In this document: in pieces, positions 9,387 to 16,781 of the stretch | How positions within the stretch are numbered: the first letter of the stretch is position 1 | Layout of the letters: the number at the start of each line of letters is the position of its first letter | DNA from: an uncultured Flavobacteriales bacterium | GTDB taxonomy: Bacteria > Bacteroidota > Bacteroidia > Flavobacteriales > BACL11 | NCBI GenBank assembly: GCA_905479165.1 | Contig: CAJQLK010000016.1 | Location: 1 to 40,329 of the forward strand | Direction of reading: 5' to 3' | Length of the DNA stretch: 40,329 bases | The notes under the pieces: generated by a model | Databases searched by the model: none | The model's input: only the letters and a program-made list of their open reading frames with translations | What the model was told of the DNA's origin: nothing | Program-made: the position numbers and the translations under genes

Positions 9387-11092
9387 TGAAAAAAATATAT
9401 TTATACTATTTATCATTCCTAATGTTATTCCCAATACTTGCTCAATCACAAGTTAAATCAAAACTATGGTATGATGGTAATGCTAGAGTTATGTATAATA
9501 GGGACGCATTAGAAGGTACTTTAAAAGAAACAGATACTGTATCAACAAGAAGTAATGGAGGGGGTTTTACTATCCTAGATTTAGGTTTTCATTTTACGCC
9601 AGTTGACGATATTGAAATTTTTTCTGAGATAAGATTAAAAAATGATTTTGGAGGAATGTGGGGAAATAAGAGTTTTGTTGAGTTAAGAAGATTGTCTGCT
9701 AAAGGAGCCGTTAATAATAAAATTGCATTTAGTATTGGGGATATTTATTTAAAACAAACTAAGTTTACCTTATATAACTATGAACAGGAGCTATCAGAAT
9801 ATGAGCCTTCAGTTTTTAAATTTTATAGAGATTATGTGAATTATGAAAATTATTATCAATCTAATTATCACAGGTTGCAAGGATTGCAGACTAATTTCAC
9901 TTACAATATGTATAATTTTATTGAGCAACTTGATTTTGATGGCTTTACTGCAAGAATACGAGGCCTAGAATGGTTGGGGAAGCCAGAATTATTAATGCTT
10001 GGTGGTTCTGCAGTCGTTAAATTAAGCAATAAGATAAATTTGGGTTCACATTATGTAAATACATTTGAAGTTTTGTCTTCAAGTAATGGAACAGTTGCGT
10101 ATTATAATCCGGTTTTTAATACACAAATATCTTATTCTGGTTTAGTAAATGATAATCCATATAAAATGTTTTTAGAAGGGGGATTCTCTAAAAGAGGGTG
10201 GGATGGCGATTTATTAGCTCCTGAGATAAAAGGATATTTTACGAAAGCATCAATTCATTCAAAAATTAAAAAAGGGGAGATTAACCTTGGTCTCAGATAT
10301 GTTGATACTGATTTTAGAAGTATAGGGGCCCAAACAAGAAGAATCAATTATAATACAACGACTTCTACATATCCTTATTATTCTAATAATTATACGCAAA
10401 GGAAAGTAAGCTTATTAGATATTATGTCTGCCCCTAATGTTTATAATCAAAATCTGTCAACTTCATTAATGAACTATAACCCAATGTATAGCTGTGTTTC
10501 TCCATATGGAGACGCTACACCAAATAGAATTGGGATCACTGCTGAGGTTAATAATTTTAATTTAACGGACTATCTAAGTGTTAAATTTCAAGCACAGCAT
10601 CTTTCTGAGATTATTGGTCAAGGAACAACTAATAAGAGAAGTTTTAATAAATCTGCTTTACACTCTTTACTATCTTTAGATAAATTATTATCTCTTAAAA
10701 ATAGTTTTGACCTTGAAGGAAGTATAAATCTTGAAACTGTAAAAAGAGATGGTGAAGATTTTGAAAAGATTGATTTTAACAGCATATTATATAGTGGTTC
10801 AATCTCTTATGAGTTGATCAAGAATCTTAAAATAATTGCTGGAGCTAAAGTATTTTATGCTGAGGGTAATGAGTTTATAGCTGAAAGAGATGTTTATGAT
10901 CAGATTAATGATTATTCAAATAATACTTATGACAGTAAAGAGACTATTTTAATAGGAGGAATACAACATCATTTCACAGATGATATTTATTTTACAATGC
11001 AATACAATCAATTTAATGTTTTAGACAAAACAAGTACCTATGATGAATTTTCTATGGGTAGATTAATCTTTATGTTTAATATGAATTTATAA
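9386..11092 (+). CDS. Second outer-membrane beta-barrel protein of unrecognised family (568 aa)
   Basis: It has a signal peptide (residues 1-21, ending AQSQ) and then a beta-strand-rich body of about 545 residues with regular aromatic-girdle patterns. Many strands contain ISYSG, LGLRYVDT or SVKFQAQHLS-like alternation, and the C-terminal strand ends MGRLIFMFNMNL. It overlaps the previous barrel gene by one base (TGATG), so the two are probably translated together and may work together. No TonB box, plug or known porin signature is evident. Gene order (hydrolases, symporter, barrel, barrel, surface lipoproteins) suggests the pair replaces the usual SusC-type importer, though a structural or export role cannot be excluded. 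Confidence 0.6.
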   Translation: MKKIYLYYLSFLMLFPILAQSQVKSKLWYDGNARVMYNRDALEGTLKETDTVSTRSNGGGFTILDLGFHFTPVDDIEIFSEIRLKNDFGGMWGNKSFVELRRLSAKGAVNNKIAFSIGDIYLKQTKFTLYNYEQELSEYEPSVFKFYRDYVNYENYYQSNYHRLQGLQTNFTYNMYNFIEQLDFDGFTARIRGLEWLGKPELLMLGGSAVVKLSNKINLGSHYVNTFEVLSSSNGTVAYYNPVFNTQISYSGLVNDNPYKMFLEGGFSKRGWDGDLLAPEIKGYFTKASIHSKIKKGEINLGLRYVDTDFRSIGAQTRRINYNTTTSTYPYYSNNYTQRKVSLLDIMSAPNVYNQNLSTSLMNYNPMYSCVSPYGDATPNRIGITAEVNNFNLTDYLSVKFQAQHLSEIIGQGTTNKRSFNKSALHSLLSLDKLLSLKNSFDLEGSINLETVKRDGEDFEKIDFNSILYSGSISYELIKNLKIIAGAKVFYAEGNEFIAERDVYDQINDYSNNTYDSKETILIGGIQHHFTDDIYFTMQYNQFNVLDKTSTYDEFSMGRLIFMFNMNL

Positions 11093-11096
11093 TATT

Positions 11097-12098
11097 ATGA
11101 AAAACTTAAAATTTCTTTTAATGGCTTTACCTTTCATTTTCACCTCTTGTGAGAAAGATAAAATAGAAGGGCCTAGTTTAAATAATTTGTATGGAGAATT
11201 ATCTATACTGGAATCTTTAAATGTAGTTGGTGATGGTGCTGACTTTAGTGTTGGTGAAAATATTTATTTTACTGCATCTTTCTCCAAGCAGGTTGATTGG
11301 CAAATAAAAATAAAGGGACTAAATTCTGGTTCTGTAAAAATTATTTATGGAAAATCAGATGTAATAAATCAATCTAATTCTACATGGGATGGAGGTTCTA
11401 CACAATTACCTTTCTTTATAGCTGAAGATTGTGAAGTGGAGCTAACATTTGATATGCATGATGACACTATTTATAAACAGCTAAATATTAAAGGAGAAAA
11501 AGAATATAATGATGAAAGCACAGTATTAATTGCTGATTTTGAAAATGGATTTAATCCTAATTTTACTGGATTTTTTCAAGCGGGATGTACTAAGGCATTA
11601 ACAATAGGAGGAGCCGGTCAAGGAATCAATTTTTTACAGCAGTTTGGTACTTGTGATTGGGATTGGTTAATTGGGTATATTGATTATTACTCAAATTTTT
11701 GGTACGATCAACAAGAGCTATTAAATGATCCAAGCCAAGTATATTTTAATATAATGATAAATGGTGATAGCACGATTTCTCAAGTGTCTAATGTGCCGAA
11801 TTCATTATTTAAGCTAGAATTTTATGAGGATGAAAATGGAGATGGCTATTATGATGCAAATACTGAAGACAGGTACGATTATGAATTTGATGTAGACTGG
11901 AATGGATGGAGAATGGTTTCAGTATGTTATAATGATGTAGAGAAATTAGTTCTGGCTAGTAGTGGAGGAAATGCTGTTAGAAATCCATCAAAGATATCAA
12001 ATGTCAGAACATTACTTTTAGCAAATCCTGAATCTGGATTTGCAAAAGCAGATGTGGATTTTTTAATTTGGAGTATTGGTAAACCACTTTTGAATTAA
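11097..12098 (+). CDS. Lipoprotein with carbohydrate-binding-like C-terminal domain
   Basis: The 333-residue protein carries a lipoprotein signal (FTSC, Cys18) followed at once by charged residues (EKDKIEG), as in many surface-exposed Bacteroidota lipoproteins. The N-terminal ~120 residues form a small beta-domain. The rest (from about residue 140, VLIADFENGFNPNF) resembles a galactose-binding-like jelly roll, with WDWLIGYIDYYSNFWYD and an acidic EDENGDGYYDANTEDR stretch that could bind calcium. No catalytic motif is seen. Located 4 bases after the second barrel gene and 3 before another lipoprotein gene, it is best explained as a surface glycan-binding protein, functionally analogous to SusE/F or SusD but not similar to them in sequence as far as I can see. 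Confidence 0.65.
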   Translation: MKNLKFLLMALPFIFTSCEKDKIEGPSLNNLYGELSILESLNVVGDGADFSVGENIYFTASFSKQVDWQIKIKGLNSGSVKIIYGKSDVINQSNSTWDGGSTQLPFFIAEDCEVELTFDMHDDTIYKQLNIKGEKEYNDESTVLIADFENGFNPNFTGFFQAGCTKALTIGGAGQGINFLQQFGTCDWDWLIGYIDYYSNFWYDQQELLNDPSQVYFNIMINGDSTISQVSNVPNSLFKLEFYEDENGDGYYDANTEDRYDYEFDVDWNGWRMVSVCYNDVEKLVLASSGGNAVRNPSKISNVRTLLLANPESGFAKADVDFLIWSIGKPLLN

Positions 12099-12101
12099 TT
12101 A

Positions 12102-13343
12102 ATGTACAAGTTTTTAATCATATTACTATTTCTTTTTTCATGTACAAATATGAAAGAAGTGTCTTTGTATGAAAATCCTCCTGCTATTTGTGATGTTAAT
12201 TACCTAAATGGATTTACTTCTACTGAGATTTTCAGTAAAGGTGGTACAGATGAGGTTTGGGGAAATAAAGATGAAGAATGTAATCCATTTAGTTTTTCAT
12301 CACTTGATGCAAGTATAGATTATACTTTTGTTAGTACATCTTCAGAAAAATTAGAAGAAACAATTAAAGTTGATGCTAAATATGATTTACAAGTAGTTAA
12401 AGTAAAAGATAAAAGGGGGATTGAGAAAAATTCTCTTCATATAAAAACAGATAAGCCTACAACTTGTGAGTGGATTGGTATGGGAATTGGTTGGGATGGT
12501 TGGCAAGGAAAAGATTTAAGTGGTATTATGAGTAATGCTGCTATTGAATTTATGGCTAGGGTTGATGGAGATCCAATTCACAATATTCCAATTGTATTCG
12601 TTTTAGAAGATTATTATGCTAATCAATGCTATGCTACAGCAGGTTATTTAGGTATTGAAGGAGGTAAGGTTACAAAAAAATGGACAAGAGTAATTGTTCC
12701 GCTACCTACTTTCTCTTATCAAACTAATAATATTGATTTAACAAATATTAAGCAATTACTATTACAATGTTACGATAAGGTTGATATATATATTGATGAC
12801 ATGAAAATTATTCCTCATGAGCATAATTATAAAAAGATATCATCTTCTCTTTTTGTACAAGAAACGGAACTTCCAATAAATATATTCTCAGAAGAATTAA
12901 ATTCAGCATGGGGAATAAGCAATGATTATTGTGGAAATATAAAACTTAGTTCGGATGTAAATTATTCTGGAGGAAAATTTATTGATATCGATATTGACAA
13001 GACTAAATGTAATTGGAAGGAATTTGGTATTAGTTGGAATGATTGGCTATATACAGATTTAAGTAGTAGTATATATGGAGTATATTTTGAGTTTGATGTC
13101 AAATTAGATGAATATCAAAAAACTAAAATTTCAATTGAAGATTATAATGGAAAGAAGATGAAAATAGATTTAGCAAAATACATTAACATTTCAAATAATG
13201 ATAAATGGCAGAAGATTAGAATTCCAATGAAGAAATTTCCAATTAGAGAATCAACTATTGATTTAAAAAGAATAAAAAATATAGTTTTTGCTTTTGAAGA
13301 TAAAGCAAAACTAAAAATTGACAACATTAAATTAACTAATTAA
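12102..13343 (+). CDS. Lipoprotein with two duplicated carbohydrate-binding-like domains
   Basis: The 413-residue protein has a very short lipoprotein signal (LFSC, Cys14). Two related jelly-roll domains follow (about residues 25-235 and 250-413). Each carries the same motif, C-x-W-x(3)-G-x-x-W-x-x-W: C122-E-W with GIGWDGW, and C303-N-W with GISWNDW. Each ends with a D-L-x-x-I-K/R...(D/K)-x-x-I-D-(D/N)-(M/I)-K-(I/L) pattern. This organisation resembles CBM11-like or CIA30-like galactose-binding folds. Conserved tryptophans would suit sugar stacking. It lies between another binding-like lipoprotein gene and a T9SS protein gene. A surface or periplasmic glycan-binding role is inferred. No enzyme residues were recognised. 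Confidence 0.65.
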   Translation: MYKFLIILLFLFSCTNMKEVSLYENPPAICDVNYLNGFTSTEIFSKGGTDEVWGNKDEECNPFSFSSLDASIDYTFVSTSSEKLEETIKVDAKYDLQVVKVKDKRGIEKNSLHIKTDKPTTCEWIGMGIGWDGWQGKDLSGIMSNAAIEFMARVDGDPIHNIPIVFVLEDYYANQCYATAGYLGIEGGKVTKKWTRVIVPLPTFSYQTNNIDLTNIKQLLLQCYDKVDIYIDDMKIIPHEHNYKKISSSLFVQETELPINIFSEELNSAWGISNDYCGNIKLSSDVNYSGGKFIDIDIDKTKCNWKEFGISWNDWLYTDLSSSIYGVYFEFDVKLDEYQKTKISIEDYNGKKMKIDLAKYINISNNDKWQKIRIPMKKFPIRESTIDLKRIKNIVFAFEDKAKLKIDNIKLTN

Positions 13344-13354
13344 AACTATAACCT

Positions 13355-14704
13355 ATGAAAATTAAAACATTTATATTACTAATTTTAACACTTCCTCTTT
13401 TCTGCTCATCACAAATCCTCTGGGATGATTTTGAGCAAACACGTGTTGGTTATTATGAATTTACACATGGTGGGATGACAACTAGATTTGAGAATCCTGA
13501 CCCATCAAGTGTAGTAAACAGTTCTGAACTTTGTGCTCAATATGTCAGAAACCCTGGAGAATCATATGATGTTTTGGTTATAGTAGCTAATGGACCAATT
13601 AATGACGTGAGCAACTATGTAAATGGAACAAAACAGATGAGTGTAGATGTTTTTAGTCCAGCACCAGGAATACCTGTACAAATTACATTAGAGGACTCTT
13701 CTCTGGCTGGAGCAACAAATTATCCAACTGGTAGACATAGTATCTATTTAGGCGTAACAACTCTTACAAATGAGTGGGAAACAATAGACTTAACATTTAA
13801 TTCAAAGCCTGATCCTAGTATGTCTGATGTAGGTTTAAGTTCAGTTATTTTGTTGTTTAATAGCAATACAAATACAGATGATACTTATTATTTTGATAAT
13901 TTATATGGCCCTGAATTTGACAATCAGTGTGATGGTTTTTTAATAGAACCTTCAGTTAACTTTGCAGATTGGGACTGTAATTGGAATTTAGGAATTTGCC
14001 CATCAGCCACACCTTGTTCTTCTTATGATTATGTAAGCGGTTGGCTAAATCAAAGTTATAATCCTGATAACACAACTATAAATACAAGTAAGTATAGTGG
14101 TGAATACACAAGAAACCCTGATGGAAATGGAGAAGATGTTCTGATTGCGTATTTTAAAAATGGAGCATTAGACCTTAATACAAATACACAATTTAACTTT
14201 AAACTTTATGGTCCTCCAAGGCCAATATATATGTCTTTTCAGGATGCAAATAGCAATGAGATTTATGCTTATAATTCTGTCCTTTCATCTAATAACCAAT
14301 GGGAACAATTCTCTGTTGATTTAACTGGTGTTGCTACACAGAGTATTTCTCGTTTTGTTTTATTTTTTGATCAATCTGTAGTTAACTGGGATATGTATTA
14401 TTTAGATGATTTGAATTTATCTTCAACTACTTCACTTGTTCGGGATATAAATGATTCAGAGTTAATAAATGTTTATCCTCAACCTGCAATAGATGATTTA
14501 AATATTAATATTAAACTAAGTAATAATGATGTGAGTAGAATAGATTTATATGATACTAAAGGTAAAGTATTATTAACAAATGTTGTAAATCAAAATTCTA
14601 ATAATATTAACTTAGATGTTTCTGAACTTAATCCTGGAATTTATTTTCTTAAGGTTCAATCAGAAAATAATTTGTACACTAAGAAAGTTCAGATAATTAA
14701 ATAA
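13355..14704 (+). CDS. T9SS-secreted protein with two carbohydrate-binding-like domains
   Basis: The 449-residue protein has a signal peptide (ending FCSSQ) and two beta-sandwich domains. The first starts ILWDDFEQTRVGYYEF (~20-190) and ends TDDTYYFDNLYG. The second (~205-360) has the parallel ending WDMYYLDDLNLS. Both also share an xxYxRNPx element (AQYVRNPGESYDVL and GEYTRNPDGNGEDVL), so they are an internal duplication. Residues ~375-449 form a T9SS sorting domain (INVYPQPAIDDL...GIYFLKVQS). The stop overlaps the next start by one base (TAATG), coupling it to the GH-A glycosidase. It is probably a secreted glycan-binding protein, and the ligand is unknown. Confidence 0.7.
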   Translation: MKIKTFILLILTLPLFCSSQILWDDFEQTRVGYYEFTHGGMTTRFENPDPSSVVNSSELCAQYVRNPGESYDVLVIVANGPINDVSNYVNGTKQMSVDVFSPAPGIPVQITLEDSSLAGATNYPTGRHSIYLGVTTLTNEWETIDLTFNSKPDPSMSDVGLSSVILLFNSNTNTDDTYYFDNLYGPEFDNQCDGFLIEPSVNFADWDCNWNLGICPSATPCSSYDYVSGWLNQSYNPDNTTINTSKYSGEYTRNPDGNGEDVLIAYFKNGALDLNTNTQFNFKLYGPPRPIYMSFQDANSNEIYAYNSVLSSNNQWEQFSVDLTGVATQSISRFVLFFDQSVVNWDMYYLDDLNLSSTTSLVRDINDSELINVYPQPAIDDLNINIKLSNNDVSRIDLYDTKGKVLLTNVVNQNSNNINLDVSELNPGIYFLKVQSENNLYTKKVQIIK

Positions 14705-15969
14705 TGAGATTCAATTTCCTTTTACTCGCTATACTTATTAGTAGCTTCTGTTTTTCACAGATAAAAGATATTCAAAAAACAGAAATCATTAGAACTAATG
14801 ATGGATTTCAGTTGTTAAGAAATGGAATGCCATATTATGTAAAAGGAGCCGGGGGTACAGAATATCTTTCTTTACTTAAATCGATAGGAGGAAATTCAAT
14901 AAGAACATGGAGTACGGGTGATGCTCAAAAAATTCTGGATGATGCATATGCTAATGGAATAAGCGTTTGTATTGGATTATGGGTAGGGCACGAGAGACAT
15001 GGATTTAATTATAATGATGAATATGCCATAACTGCACAATTAAAGGCATTTGAACAAGATATTATAAAATATAAAGATCATCCTGCTTTATTAATGTGGG
15101 CTATAGGAAATGAAGTAGATCTATTTTATAAAAATTTCAGGGTATGGAATGCAATTGAAGATATTGCTAAGATGATAAAAGAGATAGATCCAAATCATCC
15201 AACAATGACAGTAACTGCAGGAATAGATCCAGCAGAAGTTTATATGATAAAAACTTATTGTCCAAGTATTGATATTTTGGGTGTTAATACTTATGGAGGA
15301 GTACAGCATCTTTCTGACGCAGTTAGAATGTTCGGTTGGGATAAGCCTTATATGGTAACAGAGTGGGGCCCGTATGGGCACTGGGAATCACCTATGACAT
15401 CTTGGGGAGTTGCTATTGAGTCAACGAGTAAAGAAAAAGCAAATTTTAGAGATATAGCGTATAAGTCTATAAGTAAGGATGTAGATTTATGTTTAGGGAG
15501 CTATGCTTTCTTATGGGGGTATAAACAAGAACAAACACCAACATGGTATGGTCTTTTTACAAAAGAAGGAAATGCAACTCAAAGTATTGATGTGCTAAAT
15601 AATTCTTGGGGGAATAATTATAGAAATAGAGCTCCAATTCTTCATTCTTTTTTATTAAATAATAAAGATAAGAAAGAAAGTGTAAAAATAAAAAGAGGTA
15701 AGAACTGTGTTTTTACATATGAAGTTACTGACCCTGATAATGATAGTTTAAGTTATGAGTTTAAATTAATGCCTGAGAGTACAGACAAGAAATCTGGAGG
15801 GGATTTTGAAAAAACTCCAGAGCCCATATCTTTTATAATTGTTGAAAATTCAGATGATAAATTAATTATAAAAGGACCTTTAAAGTCAGGCCCTTATAGA
15901 TTTTTTATTTATGTTCGTGATTCTAATAAAAATGTAGCTACTGCAAACATTCCATTTTATGTTAAATGA
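14704..15969 (+). CDS. Clan GH-A retaining glycosidase (GH2/GH5-like TIM barrel), secreted
   Basis: The 421-residue protein has a signal peptide (ending FCFSQ) and a TIM-barrel domain (~25-300). The barrel has GGNSIRTWSTGD near beta-2, the acid/base motif MWAIGNEVDL (predicted E137) and the nucleophile motif YMVTEWGPYGHW (predicted E220). The order and position of these glutamates at the ends of strands 4 and 7 define clan GH-A. The sequence looks closest to the GH2 catalytic barrel but lacks the GH2 sandwich domains. A C-terminal Ig/cadherin-like domain (~310-421, with DPDNDSLSYEF) follows. In this locus a beta-glucan exo- or endo-activity, or a glucan-branch trimming activity, is plausible. 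The exact family cannot be fixed by eye. Confidence 0.75.
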   Translation: MRFNFLLLAILISSFCFSQIKDIQKTEIIRTNDGFQLLRNGMPYYVKGAGGTEYLSLLKSIGGNSIRTWSTGDAQKILDDAYANGISVCIGLWVGHERHGFNYNDEYAITAQLKAFEQDIIKYKDHPALLMWAIGNEVDLFYKNFRVWNAIEDIAKMIKEIDPNHPTMTVTAGIDPAEVYMIKTYCPSIDILGVNTYGGVQHLSDAVRMFGWDKPYMVTEWGPYGHWESPMTSWGVAIESTSKEKANFRDIAYKSISKDVDLCLGSYAFLWGYKQEQTPTWYGLFTKEGNATQSIDVLNNSWGNNYRNRAPILHSFLLNNKDKKESVKIKRGKNCVFTYEVTDPDNDSLSYEFKLMPESTDKKSGGDFEKTPEPISFIIVENSDDKLIIKGPLKSGPYRFFIYVRDSNKNVATANIPFYVK

Positions 15970-15987
15970 TTTTAAAAACTAAATTAT

Positions 15988-16674
15988 ATGTCTCCATTAA
16001 ATTTATCTATTGACTGTGTTGTATTAGGATTTGATGAAGATCAAAAATTAAAAGTATTATTAATAAAAAAGTTTATTAATGATAGAAATGATGATCAGTT
16101 TGCACTACCTGGTGATTTAGTTGGCCTTAATGAAGACCTTTTAGCTGGAGCACAAAGGATATTAAATAGTTTAACTTCAATAGATAATTTATTTTTAGAA
16201 CAATTCTCAGTTTTTGGAGATCCTGAAAGAACAAGACAAAAAAAAGATCAATCTTGGCTTAAAATGTATAGAAAGAAGCCTAAGGAGAGAGTTGTGACAG
16301 TTGGATATATTGCTTTAGTAAAGATGGAAGATTATGAGCCTCATGCATCTTCATTTGCTATTGATACAGAATGGGTTGAGTTAAATAAAGTTTCTGATGA
16401 ATTAGCATTTGATCATAATTTAATTTTACATGATGGAATTAAATATTTAAGGAATCAATTAGATCATGAATTGGTCACTAATTTATTACCATCAAAATTT
16501 ACTTTGTCTCAATTACAAAATTTGTATGAAATACTATTAGATCAGAAATTAGATAAAAGAAACTTTAGGAAGAATGTATCTAAAGATGCTTTAATAATTA
16601 AAACAGATGAAAAACAAAAAGGTGTTGCTCATAAGCCTGCACATCTATACACTTATAATAATAGTGAGAATTAA
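15988..16674 (+). CDS. NUDIX-like sugar regulator with C-terminal winged helix (NrtR/AraR type)
   Basis: The 228-residue protein has an N-terminal NUDIX fold (~1-145, with VVLGFDEDQKLKVLLIKK and FALPGDLV). A C-terminal winged-helix domain follows (~150-228), with the classic FTLSQLQNLYEILL...KLDKRNFRK...KPAHLYTY pattern of NrtR-type transcription factors. The catalytic NUDIX box is destroyed: the GG glycine is D43, and the REUxEE segment reads Q57-R-I-L-N-S62. Only E49 of the metal ligands remains, so it should sense a ligand rather than hydrolyse one. Bacteroidota relatives such as AraR control sugar operons that contain SSS transporters. As the last gene of the operon it is probably co-transcribed with its targets. 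The effector may be a glucose-derived metabolite (inferred). Confidence 0.85.
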   Translation: MSPLNLSIDCVVLGFDEDQKLKVLLIKKFINDRNDDQFALPGDLVGLNEDLLAGAQRILNSLTSIDNLFLEQFSVFGDPERTRQKKDQSWLKMYRKKPKERVVTVGYIALVKMEDYEPHASSFAIDTEWVELNKVSDELAFDHNLILHDGIKYLRNQLDHELVTNLLPSKFTLSQLQNLYEILLDQKLDKRNFRKNVSKDALIIKTDEKQKGVAHKPAHLYTYNNSEN

Positions 16675-16703
16675 ATAGAGAATCTTTCAAATAAAATGTA
16701 TTT

Positions 16704-16736
16704 AACAAACCCACTCAAATGAGTGGGTTTGTTTTT
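16704..16736 (+). terminator. Rho-independent terminator of the glucan operon
   Basis: A perfect 13-bp stem (AACAAACCCACTC / GAGTGGGTTTGTT) with a 4-base loop (AAAT) runs into a short T tract. It lies 30 bases after the regulator stop and may also stop minus-strand transcripts from the M3 peptidase operon. Confidence 0.9.
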
Positions 16737-16781
16737 GGTAGACCTACCGGTATTCTAACTGAGATTATTTTTTACTGAGAT

